Below are positions 6,654 to 12,861 of a stretch of 12,861 bases of DNA, one piece after another; the first letter of the stretch is position 1; every line of letters begins with the position of its first letter. Both the position numbers and the translations under genes were made by a program. A model generated the notes under the pieces. The model saw only the letters and a program-made list of their open reading frames with translations, searched no databases and was not told where the DNA came from. Source of the DNA: CAYZJD01 sp964478455 (GTDB lineage: Bacteria; Acidobacteriota; Terriglobia; Bryobacterales; Bryobacteraceae); assembly GCA_964478455.1 (NCBI GenBank), contig CAYZJD010000102.1, forward strand, positions 1 through 12,861. Reading direction: 5' to 3'.

Positions 6654-8381
6654 ATGACCTTACTTCTGCTTTTCCTGTTGACTTTCGCGGCTTGTTCGGC
6701 CGCGGCGGATGCAGTCGAGGTATGGGCCGCGCCCAGCCTGTACAAGGTGCGGCCGGAAGAGCGCTCTCAAACCTCGAATCTTGTTTGGGATGCCAGAACG
6801 AAGACGATTTCCATTGCCGGGGCCAGAAACGAGCACGTCCCCTTCCAGGTGGTCGTGTCCGCTCCGAAGCCCCCGAACGAGTACCACCCAGCGGCTTCGG
6901 GCTTCTTTGTGGAGGCGAGCGATCTCCTCTCACCGCAGGGCCGTATCCCGAGGGACCGGGTGAAGCTGTACGTCGAGCACGCCGTGCTCTGTTACGGCAA
7001 ATCCAGTCCCATCGGCGAGACCGGCTTCTGGCCGGATGCGCTGGCGCCGCTAACGGATCCATTCAGCATGGCGGCGGAGTTCCGGCACTCCATCAAGAAT
7101 CGCGCGGTCTGGATCGACGTCGTGACGCCCGCCGAGACACCTGCGGGCGATTACGAGGGAACCATCCGTGTCACGCAGAACGGGCGGGCGATCGACGAGC
7201 TGAGACTCAAGCTGAAGGTGTACGACTTTGCGCTGCCGGAGGAGACTCATCTGATCACTTACATGGGCGTGTCGAGCCGGCAGCTCGCGGCGTTTCACAA
7301 CCTTAAGGCCGGTTCGGCGGAGGCCAGGGCGCTGCTCCGCAAGTACCACGAGTTCCTGTACGCCAACCGGATGGAGCCGTGGTTCAACGAACCGCTTCAA
7401 CCGGAGATCGAACTGGCGGCGGACGGCGTGCAAGTGAAGTTCGACAGCCAAGCGTACGACCTGTACATGAACCGGTGGAAAACGAAGCGCGTCATTCTCG
7501 AGGCCGCGCCTTCGGAGCTGGCGGAGAAGTCGAGGTTCCCGCCGTTCTCCCAGGAGTCGAACCGGCTGGTCAAGTCGTATCTGAAGCAGGTAGCGGACTA
7601 CTACAAGAAGAATGGCTGGCTCGGCAGGCTGGTCTTCAACAGCCCGATCGACGAGCCCAACACCGCCCAGCATTACGAGGACACGCGCAAATGGGCAGCG
7701 CTCGTTCACGAGGCTGCGCCGGGCGTCCCCTTCCTGGCTACCGAATCCCCAATTCCGGACGACCCCAAGTGGGGCGTTCTCACGGGCAATGTCAACAACT
7801 TCTCGGTCCACGGGAACAAGCTGACCGGTCCGGAGATCAAAGAGGCGATCCGGAAGGAGCAGGCCAAGCGCGGAGAGATCACGTGGTACATCTCCTGCGA
7901 CCAGGTCTATCCTCAGCCTAACTATTTCATCGATGCGCCGGCGATGGATCCCGTCATGGTCCCCTGGATCACCTGGCGGTACGGGATGAACGGGATCCTT
8001 TACTGGGAGATGAAGTTCTGGTCGCAGACCACGGACCCGTGGCTCGATCCGGTGACCTACCTCAGCGGATTCTTGTGCAGCGACGGCTACGTCCTCAACG
8101 GCGAGGGGTCTCTGCTCTATCCGGGCAGCAGGGTGAGGCGGTACACCGGGCAGGCGAACGTCGACGGGCCTGTCTCCTCCATTCGCTTCGAGTTGTTGAG
8201 GGAGGGCATCGAGGACTACGAATACCTGTGGCTGCTGAACTCGCTGGGAGACGCCGCGTTCGCGGACGAAGCGGCCAGGAGCATGGTGGTGGATGTGCGC
8301 GCCTTCTCGCGCAATCCCGAGGACCTCTTCGCGCTGCGCGAGAAGATGGCGAGAAGAATCGAGCAACTGGCAAAGAAATAG
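6654..8381 (+). CDS. Secreted DUF4091/GH123-like glycoside hydrolase
   Basis: A 575-aa exported protein. A signal peptide covers about residues 1-20 (MTLLLLFLLTFAACSAAADA). FAAC followed by Ser could be a weak lipobox with Cys14, but cleavage after ADA is equally possible. Residues about 20-195 form a beta-rich N-terminal domain ending in KLKVYDFALPEETHL, a junction typical of DUF4091/GH123 proteins. The rest is the catalytic-type barrel, with adjacent acids Asp333-Glu334 in FNSPIDEPN; GH123 enzymes use such an Asp-Glu pair with substrate-assisted catalysis. WRYGMNGILYWEMKFW (441-456) and LREGIEDYEYLWLLN (515-529) are further family signatures. GH123 members act on beta-N-acetylgalactosaminides, but substrate cannot be assumed here. 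The ATG at 6654 starts the signal peptide directly and has a TATACT box 10 nt upstream. The gene is divergent from the two-component operon. Confidence 0.88.
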   Translation: MTLLLLFLLTFAACSAAADAVEVWAAPSLYKVRPEERSQTSNLVWDARTKTISIAGARNEHVPFQVVVSAPKPPNEYHPAASGFFVEASDLLSPQGRIPRDRVKLYVEHAVLCYGKSSPIGETGFWPDALAPLTDPFSMAAEFRHSIKNRAVWIDVVTPAETPAGDYEGTIRVTQNGRAIDELRLKLKVYDFALPEETHLITYMGVSSRQLAAFHNLKAGSAEARALLRKYHEFLYANRMEPWFNEPLQPEIELAADGVQVKFDSQAYDLYMNRWKTKRVILEAAPSELAEKSRFPPFSQESNRLVKSYLKQVADYYKKNGWLGRLVFNSPIDEPNTAQHYEDTRKWAALVHEAAPGVPFLATESPIPDDPKWGVLTGNVNNFSVHGNKLTGPEIKEAIRKEQAKRGEITWYISCDQVYPQPNYFIDAPAMDPVMVPWITWRYGMNGILYWEMKFWSQTTDPWLDPVTYLSGFLCSDGYVLNGEGSLLYPGSRVRRYTGQANVDGPVSSIRFELLREGIEDYEYLWLLNSLGDAAFADEAARSMVVDVRAFSRNPEDLFALREKMARRIEQLAKK

Positions 8382-8397
8382 AACGGCAGGCGCGATG

Positions 8398-8403
8398 TAC
8401 ACT
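8398..8403 (+). promoter_or_regulatory. Candidate -10 box (TACACT) for glcE
   Basis: TGTACACT in the 33-nt gap after the GH123-like gene ends 11 nt before the glcE ATG, the same placement as the boxes at 6615-6620 and 6638-6643. No Shine-Dalgarno stands between the box and the ATG. No convincing -35 is visible, so read-through from the upstream gene remains possible. Confidence 0.4.
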
Positions 8404-8414
8404 GGCTGAGTCCG

Positions 8415-9560
8415 ATGGATCCTCTCAGGCCTGAAACTCCCGAAGAATTTGCCGAAGCGCTGGCTGGATCTGCCCGCGCGGGCAGGAGCATCACCGTTGG
8501 CGGCGCGTTCACCAAGAACGGGATGGCCGGACCGGTCGCTCCAGCGGATGTGACGCTTTCCACCGCCTCGCTTAACCGGGTTCTTCAGTACGATCCTCGC
8601 GATCTGACCATCAGCGTCGAGGCGGGGATGCGATACGGGGAGCTGACCCGCATTGTCACCGAGCACCGGCAGATGCTGCCGCTCGATCCGCCGTTTTCCG
8701 AAGCGGCAACCATCGGCGGGGTGCTTGCGGCCAACACCTGCGGTCCGCGGCGCCGGTTGTACGGCGTGGCGCGCGACATGGTGATCGGCATGAAGTTCGC
8801 CACGCTCGAGGGCAAGATCGTGCAGAGCGGCGGCATGGTGGTGAAGAACGTGGCCGGGCTGGACATGGCCAAGCTTACGATCGGCTCCTTCGGGACGCTG
8901 GCGGCGATCGTGGTGGCCAACTTCAAGCTGGCGCCGATGCCGGAGGCCACGCGGACGTTCCTGCTCTCGTTCGCCGGCGCTTCGGAGGCCGCCGCCGCGC
9001 GTGATGCCGTGCTGCGGAGCGTGCTGCAACCGGCGGCAATCGACATGCTGAACCCGACCGCCGCCCGGCTCGCCGGGCACGACGGCTTCGTACTGGCGGT
9101 GCAAGCGGGCGGCAACTCCGCGGTGCTCGACCGCTACGGGCGCGAACTGCCGGGCGCGCAATCGATTGAAGGCAGCGAGGAAACAGAGTTCTGGCGGCGG
9201 GTGCAGGACTTCACGCCGGCGTTCCTCGCCTCGCATCCGGAAGGAGCGGTGGTGCGGGTTCCGGCCACGCTGGCGCAGCTTCGCGACGTCTTCGAGATGC
9301 TCTCCGGACCGGCGGTAGCGCGCGCCGGCACGGGCATCTGCTACGGGTATTTCGATTCGACCGCCGCCGCTGCCAACTGGGTTCAGGAGGCCTGCGCGCG
9401 CGGCTGGAGACCGGTCGTCGAGTTCGCCCCCGACGCGGAAAAAGCGAAGCTCGACCTCTGGCCGAACCCCGGAAGCGACTTCGACATAATGAAAAGAGTC
9501 AAGGAGATGTTCGACCCGGGCAGTCTTCTCAACCGGGGAAGGTTGTATGGCCGTCTCTGA
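8415..9560 (+). CDS. glcE: Glycolate oxidase FAD-binding subunit GlcE
   Basis: A 381-aa FAD_binding_4 (VAO/PCMH-type) protein, the GlcE-like small flavin subunit of a membrane-associated 2-hydroxy-acid (glycolate) dehydrogenase that passes electrons to GlcF and the respiratory chain. FAD-site segments are seen at about 26-38 (ITVGGAFTKNGMA), 99-113 (TIGGVLAANTCGPRR) and 141-162 (MVVKNVAGLDMAKLTIGSFG and on). The C-terminus has the usual FDIMKRVKEMFDPGSLLNRG signature. It is slightly longer than most GlcE proteins. The end overlaps glcF by 14 nt, a firm sign of a shared operon. The ATG at 8415 lacks a Shine-Dalgarno but follows a TACACT box by 11 nt. GlcD, the larger FAD subunit, is not encoded next to it, so the physiological substrate could be another hydroxy acid. 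Confidence 0.9.
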   Translation: MDPLRPETPEEFAEALAGSARAGRSITVGGAFTKNGMAGPVAPADVTLSTASLNRVLQYDPRDLTISVEAGMRYGELTRIVTEHRQMLPLDPPFSEAATIGGVLAANTCGPRRRLYGVARDMVIGMKFATLEGKIVQSGGMVVKNVAGLDMAKLTIGSFGTLAAIVVANFKLAPMPEATRTFLLSFAGASEAAAARDAVLRSVLQPAAIDMLNPTAARLAGHDGFVLAVQAGGNSAVLDRYGRELPGAQSIEGSEETEFWRRVQDFTPAFLASHPEGAVVRVPATLAQLRDVFEMLSGPAVARAGTGICYGYFDSTAAAANWVQEACARGWRPVVEFAPDAEKAKLDLWPNPGSDFDIMKRVKEMFDPGSLLNRGRLYGRL

Positions 9561-10851
9561 AGCGGCGCGCCTCGAAGCGCCAGCGCAGTTCGATCTTGAC
9601 AAGTGCGTCCACTGTGGCCTTTGTCTGAACGCCTGCCCGACGTACCGCGAACTGCACCTGGAGATGGACTCGCCCCGCGGGCGCATCTACCAGATGGTGA
9701 AAGTGGCGGCCGGCGAACTCGAGATCGGGCCGTCGTACTTCGAACACATCGGCCTCTGCCTGGGCTGCCGCGCGTGCGAAACCGCGTGTCCTTCCGGAGT
9801 GCAATACGGGCGGTTGATCGAGGCGGCGCGGGCGCAGATTGAGAGCCGCCGCGTGCGCGCGCCGCTCGCCGGCCTGATCCACGACTTCGTTTTCAACCGC
9901 TTGCTCCTCTCGCGGAGCCTGCTGAAGGCAGCCGGCTACGCACTGCTGTTTTACGAGCGGATGGGATTGCAGAAGATGGTCCGCTCGAGCGGGCTGCTGA
10001 AGCTCTTCGGGACGCTCGGGAAGCTGGAGAGTCTGACGCCGCAAGCCGAGTATCCCTTCTTCTTCGACAAGATCGGCAGAGTGTTTCCGCCGGAAGGAGA
10101 GCGGCGCCGCCGCGTCGCGCTGCACGCGGGCTGCATCGCTAACGTCACCTGCGCGCGGCTGAACGAAGCCACGCTGCGCGTGCTTCAGAAGAATGGTTGC
10201 GAGGTCGTCATCCCGGCGGAGCAGACTTGCTGCGGCGCGCTGCACGTCCACTCGGGACTGCGCGAAGAGGCGCGGGGGCTGGCGCGCCGCAACATCGACG
10301 TCTTCCTCGACGGCGGATTCGACGCCATCCTCACCAATACCGCCGGTTGCGGCTCCACACTGAAGGAGTATGGTGAACTGCTGGAAGATGACCGGCAGTA
10401 CGCCGAGCGCGCCCGGAGGTTCTCGGCGCTGGTCAAGGACGTGAACGAGCTCCTGGACGGCATCGAACTCGATTCGCGCGTGGGGCCGGTGCGCTGCACG
10501 GTGACGTACCAGGATTCCTGCCACCTCGCCCACGGCCAGCGAGTGCGGGTGGCGCCGCGCAGGCTGCTGCGGGCGGTGCCGGGACTGGAGTTGCGCGAGA
10601 TGCCACTGTCCGACCTTTGTTGCGGCAGCGCCGGCGTCTACAACATCGTCGAGCACGACATGGCCATGGCCATACTGCGGAAGAAGATGCAGGCAGTGAA
10701 CTCGACCGGCGCCGAAGTGATTGCCACCGCCAACCCCGGCTGCATGATTCAGCTCAAGGCCGGGGTGGCGCTCCACGGCCGCGGCCAGCGCGTGGCCCAC
10801 GTGGTGGAACTGCTCGACGAGGCGTACCGGAACTACGCGAGCGGCGAGTGA
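9547..10851 (+). CDS. glcF: Glycolate oxidase iron-sulfur subunit GlcF
   Basis: A 434-aa electron-transfer subunit of usual length. Two ferredoxin-type 4Fe-4S motifs are complete: CVHCGLCLNACP (Cys 20, 23, 26, 30) and CLGCRACETACP (Cys 71, 74, 77, 81). The C-terminal half holds two cysteine-rich CCG domains as in heterodisulfide-reductase-like proteins: HAGCIANV (Cys196) with TCCGALHVHSG (228-230), and DSCHLAHGQR (Cys325) with DLCCGSAGVY (358-360). It should take electrons from the FAD subunits and hand them to quinone at the inner face of the membrane. The ATG at 9547 lies inside glcE, and GGGGAAGG just upstream acts as ribosome binding site within the glcE coding sequence. No cluster residue is missing. 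Confidence 0.94.
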   Translation: MAVSEAARLEAPAQFDLDKCVHCGLCLNACPTYRELHLEMDSPRGRIYQMVKVAAGELEIGPSYFEHIGLCLGCRACETACPSGVQYGRLIEAARAQIESRRVRAPLAGLIHDFVFNRLLLSRSLLKAAGYALLFYERMGLQKMVRSSGLLKLFGTLGKLESLTPQAEYPFFFDKIGRVFPPEGERRRRVALHAGCIANVTCARLNEATLRVLQKNGCEVVIPAEQTCCGALHVHSGLREEARGLARRNIDVFLDGGFDAILTNTAGCGSTLKEYGELLEDDRQYAERARRFSALVKDVNELLDGIELDSRVGPVRCTVTYQDSCHLAHGQRVRVAPRRLLRAVPGLELREMPLSDLCCGSAGVYNIVEHDMAMAILRKKMQAVNSTGAEVIATANPGCMIQLKAGVALHGRGQRVAHVVELLDEAYRNYASGE

Positions 10852-10870
10852 GCACCTGCTCGATAGCAGA

Positions 10871-11203
10871 ATGCCCAAGAAGAAACTGGCTGACACTGGA
10901 TCCGAGGCTGAACAGGCTCGCTGGTTCGAGGAGAATCAGGACCGGCTTCTGAAGCTCTTTGAGCAGGCTGGGAAAGAGGGAATGCTACGCGTGGGCAAGA
11001 GGAGCTTCGGCATCACCTTGTCGAAGAAGACGGAGTCGTTGCGGAGACCGCCATCGCAGAAGGTCATGCTGCGGATTCCGAGCGACGATGTAGATCGCGC
11101 GCGGCGCCAGGCGGCCGGTAAGGGGATCGGCTACCAAACCTACATCAAGATGCTGCTGCGAGAGGGCCTGGATCGCGAGGAACAGGCGAGACGCCGGGTG
11201 TAG
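10871..11203 (+). CDS. CopG-family antitoxin-like protein, no toxin visible
   Basis: A 110-aa basic protein. The N-terminal part (SEAEQARWFEENQDRLLKLF, about 11-30) resembles the acidic-aromatic helix at the start of CopG-type antitoxins. The C-terminal part reads KVMLRIPSDDVDRARRQAAG, then KGIGYQTYIKMLLREGLDRE (about 64-103). This is the ribbon-helix-helix pattern of a beta strand, helix A and helix B with the family's GxxYQT turn. Such proteins bind operator DNA as dimers and neutralise a partner toxin. Here the upstream gene is glcF (19-nt gap) and downstream is non-coding DNA, so no toxin is adjacent. The ATG at 10871 has no good Shine-Dalgarno. An internal ATG at 10982 follows AAAGAGGGA and could give a 73-aa form with only the DNA-binding part. 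It may be an orphan antitoxin or a small repressor. Confidence 0.75.
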   Translation: MPKKKLADTGSEAEQARWFEENQDRLLKLFEQAGKEGMLRVGKRSFGITLSKKTESLRRPPSQKVMLRIPSDDVDRARRQAAGKGIGYQTYIKMLLREGLDREEQARRRV

Positions 11204-11255
11204 TTCACTCGAGCAGCCTCTCGACCACCTGCCCGTGCACACCGGTCAACCGGAA

Positions 11256-11286
11256 GTGACGGCTCAGGCACCGGCTGTGTTATAGT
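11256..11286 (+). promoter_or_regulatory. Candidate promoter of the RRM protein gene
   Basis: TATAGT at 11281-11286 is a good -10 box. GTGACG at 11256-11261 is a weak -35 with a 19-nt spacer. The predicted start near 11293 would give a leader of about 115 nt, unlike the very short leaders suggested for other genes here. The stretch 11204-11255 before it holds no gene that I can support. Confidence 0.5.
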
Positions 11287-11293
11287 AGAGATG

Positions 11294-11309
11294 CGCCACG
11301 GAAGTGGCG
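11294..11309 (+). promoter_or_regulatory. 5'-terminal hairpin of the RRM gene leader
   Basis: CGCCAC and GTGGCG form a 6-bp stem with a GGAA loop, placed at the predicted 5' end of the transcript. Hairpins at the extreme 5' end often protect mRNA from decay; that role is inferred. Confidence 0.5.
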
Positions 11310-11368
11310 TTCCTGGGTGTTATCTCTTGTGTTCGCCCGCCTTGTGCGTCCGGCCTAGATTAGCTCGC

Positions 11369-11402
11369 CAGTGAAATCACTGCTTCGGCAGTTCCAAGGA
11401 GA
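11369..11402 (+). promoter_or_regulatory. Leader element with two competing hairpins before the RRM gene RBS
   Basis: CAGTG-AAAT-CACTG (11369-11382) and ACTGC-TTCG-GCAGT (11379-11392) are both perfect 5-bp stems that share bases 11379-11382, so they cannot form together. The second carries a cUUCGg tetraloop, which is unusually stable, and ends 3 nt before AAGGAG (11396-11401), the ribosome binding site of the RRM gene. Upstream TCTCTTG (11323-11329) and CCTTG (11340-11344) can pair with the CAAGGAGA region, one with a bulge and one perfectly over 5 bp. This layout suits a structure-dependent, perhaps temperature-dependent, control of translation. No known riboswitch class is recognised. Confidence 0.55.
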
Positions 11403-11407
11403 ATCGA

Positions 11408-11731
11408 ATGACCAACATTTTTGTGGGAAACCTGTCTTACCAGATCACCGAAAGTGAGCTTGAGGCCGCCTTCGCCGCGTATGGCGGCGTCGAACGGGTT
11501 TCCATTGTGCGTGACCGCGACACCGGCCAGCCCCGTGGCTTCGCCTTTGTCGAGATGACCAGCAGCAGCGAAGCGAGCACCGCCATCAGCTCACTCAACG
11601 GGCGCGAGATGAACGGCCGCGCGCTGAATGTGAACGAGGCCCGCCCGAGAGAGCAGCGCAGCAGCTCCGGATTCGGCAGGAATTCGAACCGCGGCTTCAA
11701 CGGCCGCGGCCGGCGCGAGCCCCGCTGGTAA
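11408..11731 (+). CDS. Small RRM-domain RNA-binding protein
   Basis: A 107-aa protein with one RNA recognition motif and a basic tail, of the type found in cyanobacteria, Acidobacteriota and some Proteobacteria. RNP2 is IFVGNL (4-9) and RNP1 is RGFAFVEM (43-50), with the aromatic RNA-stacking residues Phe5, Phe45 and Phe47 in place. The alpha-1 helix (TESELEAAFAAYG) and the C-terminal strand (GRALNVNEARP) complete the fold. Residues about 84-107 form a Gly/Arg/Ser/Asn-rich tail (FGRNSNRGFNGRGRREPRW) that likely adds RNA affinity. Cyanobacterial relatives are cold-induced through their leaders, and this gene also has a long structured leader. AAGGAG lies 6 nt before the ATG. It is a single-gene unit, with its own promoter and a terminator after the stop. 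Confidence 0.93.
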   Translation: MTNIFVGNLSYQITESELEAAFAAYGGVERVSIVRDRDTGQPRGFAFVEMTSSSEASTAISSLNGREMNGRALNVNEARPREQRSSSGFGRNSNRGFNGRGRREPRW

Positions 11732-11755
11732 CTGGGCAGCGGTCCGAATTGACAT

Positions 11756-11790
11756 GGAGATCGCACCCCTGCGTGCGGTCTCCCTTCTTC
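11756..11790 (+). terminator. Rho-independent-type terminator of the RRM gene
   Basis: GGAGATCGCAC and GTGCGGTCTCC form an 11-bp stem (one G-U pair) with a 6-nt loop, 25 nt after the stop codon, followed by CTTCTTC. The tail is only moderately T-rich, but the stem is strong and the position is right. Confidence 0.75.
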
Positions 11791-11951
11791 GCGGAGGCCG
11801 GGTCCGCTCAATCCGCTGCAGCCGGCCCGCGAACCCCTAATTCCGGCCCGCACGGGTTGAAGACAGTGCGGGAGCTAGACTGCCGGTAAGCCCGCGCGGA
11901 TCATCGCCGGCATCGTCGCATGGGCCGCTACCGTCATGCCTCGCGGCCTCC
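11791..11951. other. Non-coding stretch between convergent genes
   Basis: This 161-bp stretch between the RRM terminator and the end of the minus-strand gene contains no gene I can support. It holds short inverted repeats: GCGGA/TCCGC (11791-11795 with 11803-11807) and CCCGCAC/GTGCGGG (11847-11853 with 11866-11872, 12-nt loop). The second could end the minus-strand transcript, although it lacks a T-run on that strand. Confidence 0.4.
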
Positions 11952-12861
11952 CTACTCCACCAGCCCGACAACTTTGCGAAAGAGCGGCAGATCCAGCGGC
12001 CGCAGCCGCACATTGGAGTTGGCGTGCACACGGAGGGCGCCGGTGATGAGCTGGAGCGGAGCGTCATAGCCACCGCCGCCGATCATCGATGTCCAGGAAC
12101 CGCGAGGCTGGTAGGAGACACCCCACAGGTGCAGGTTTGGGGATGCCTGGAACACGAGTTCGGTTGACTTTGCACTGACCAGCGCTGTGTTCGGGCATTC
12201 CGGCAGGCCGCAGCTCGTGTCAATGTGGCCCCTCGGCGTGTACTTGATGATCGAGTTGGCCTGGTCTTGATAGAAAACGATCGGCGAGAATAGTTTCAGT
12301 TCCTCGGGGAGGGCGGGGTGGTCCCGGTTCAGGCCGTGCAGGTTGACATACGTCGCATCCGTGTTCCCCGTCTGGACTCCCGACAATCCGAGCTTCAGTT
12401 GCGACCGGATGGGCTCGACCAACGCAGGGATTTCAAGCGCGATCTCTTTTTCCGGACCTCCGCGGTAATTCGTGTCCGTGAAGATGAAGATCTCACCGGC
12501 ATCGGAAGGGGCGTCGTAGTGGGTAGTAAAGTCTTTGAGAACCATGTTTACCCTGATGTCGAACAGGGGGTTCGGATTCGCTCCTTGCGGTTTGACGCCC
12601 GCCAGGACGTATCGCCCTGGGCCGAAGGTCACAACGGTGCCGGCCGACTGCGTCGTGAGGCCGCCGAAGAAGACGTAGTTGCCGAATCCCGTTCCGCCCT
12701 CAGAGAACACGATGTTGCCGGCGAGGCGAATGGGGTCCCCGGTGGCAACGGTGGCTCCCTGCGGGTTCTGGGCGGTGGCGAAGTAGTTACCGGGAAGTAG
12801 GACCAGCGGATTAGCGGGGTCGCTGGAGCCGTCAATCTGCCCGTTGAGGACAGGCCTGTCA
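11952..12861 (-). CDS. Probable TadG-like pilus/surface protein, C-terminal part (5' end outside window)
   Basis: The frame is open from the right edge to the stop at 11952, giving 303 residues of a longer protein. A GTG at 12710 is in frame, but it is not the likely start because coding sequence continues upstream (DRPVLNGQIDGSSDPANPLV at the edge). The visible part is rich in Gly, Asn, Pro, Thr and beta-branched residues, with repeated Pro-Gly-x-Tyr-type turns (LLPGNYFATA, FGPGRYVLAGVKP), GEIFIFTDTNYRG, one close Cys pair (CGLPEC) and a C-terminal QLITGALRVHANSNVRL leading to FRKVVGLVE. This pattern fits the C-terminal part of TadG-like (Flp pilus-assembly) proteins common in Acidobacteriota. 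That family call is from likeness only and the N-terminal TadE/G membrane segment is not in view. It converges on the RRM gene. An exported, beta-rich surface protein is the safer description. Confidence 0.6.
   Translation of the reverse strand, partial: DRPVLNGQIDGSSDPANPLVLLPGNYFATAQNPQGATVATGDPIRLAGNIVFSEGGTGFGNYVFFGGLTTQSAGTVVTFGPGRYVLAGVKPQGANPNPLFDIRVNMVLKDFTTHYDAPSDAGEIFIFTDTNYRGGPEKEIALEIPALVEPIRSQLKLGLSGVQTGNTDATYVNLHGLNRDHPALPEELKLFSPIVFYQDQANSIIKYTPRGHIDTSCGLPECPNTALVSAKSTELVFQASPNLHLWGVSYQPRGSWTSMIGGGGYDAPLQLITGALRVHANSNVRLRPLDLPLFRKVVGLVE

Noticed and set aside
7050..9686. An 878-aa open frame on the minus strand opposite the GH123-like gene and glcE
   Set aside because: It is rich in Arg, His, Gly and Ala with no recognisable motif and lies opposite two well-supported genes. 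Long antisense open frames are expected from strong G/C third-position bias.
9529..10896. A 455-aa minus-strand open frame opposite glcF
   Set aside because: glcF has complete iron-sulfur motifs; the antisense frame is compositional noise.
10985..11242. An 85-aa minus-strand frame considered as the missing toxin for the CopG-like antitoxin
   Set aside because: It lies almost wholly opposite the antitoxin gene, has no RelE/BrnT-like pattern, and toxin genes normally lie on the same strand as the antitoxin.
12708..12710. GTG at 12710 as the start of the right-edge gene
   Set aside because: The frame stays open to the window edge with similar beta-rich composition and no ribosome binding site was seen before the GTG, so the gene most likely starts outside the window.
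1..12861. tRNA, rRNA, CRISPR arrays, insertion sequences, attachment sites or phage genes
   Set aside because: I looked for cloverleaf-like sequences, regularly spaced repeats, transposase or integrase motifs and long terminal inverted repeats and saw none.

Overview
This is a 12.9-kb, GC-rich, densely coding stretch of bacterial chromosome. I infer Acidobacteriota, of the Solibacter/Bryobacter type. The basis is the strong G/C third-position bias and the co-occurrence of a CRTAC1-like FG-GAP/ASPIC protein, a DUF4185-like secreted protein, a DUF4091/GH123-like glycosidase and a TadG-like protein, all families common in that phylum. No rRNA or tRNA gene is present to prove the taxonomy. I see no insertion sequence, phage gene, tRNA, CRISPR array or replication origin.

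Layout. The left half (1-6602) is transcribed on the minus strand. Read in transcription order it holds a histidine kinase (6602-5256), its NarL-type response regulator (5266-4637, overlapping 11 nt), a secreted CRTAC1-like beta-propeller/ASPIC protein (4640-2958, GTG start fused to the regulator stop), a secreted DUF4185-like protein (2886-1654), a methylmalonate-semialdehyde-dehydrogenase-type enzyme (1589-120), and the first 24 codons of another gene (74-1). A 51-bp divergent promoter region separates the kinase from the plus-strand half. There follow a secreted DUF4091/GH123-like glycoside hydrolase (6654-8381), the glycolate oxidase subunits glcE and glcF (8415-9560 and 9547-10851, overlapping 14 nt), a CopG-family antitoxin-like protein with no visible toxin (10871-11203), and a small RRM RNA-binding protein (11408-11731) with a structured 5' leader and a hairpin terminator. 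At the right edge a convergent, incomplete minus-strand gene encodes a probable TadG-like surface/pilus protein (11952 to beyond 12861).

How the genes fit together. The kinase, regulator and CRTAC1-like protein look translationally coupled, so a two-component system and an exported integrin-like propeller are made together. The DUF4185-like and GH123-like proteins beside them are also exported, which suggests a module for sensing or processing surface or environmental glycans. That is inference. GlcE/GlcF oxidise glycolate or another 2-hydroxy acid, but the catalytic partner GlcD is not in the window. MmsA links valine, pyrimidine or inositol breakdown to propionyl-CoA or acetyl-CoA.

The most notable non-coding signals are three. 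First, the two divergent promoters are interlocked: each TATACT -10 box lies exactly at the -35 position of the other. Second, TATACT/TACACT boxes recur 10-13 nt before four start codons, three of which lack a Shine-Dalgarno, suggesting very short or absent leaders. Third, the RRM gene leader contains two mutually exclusive hairpins immediately upstream of the ribosome binding site. I found no clearly new defence or mobile system.
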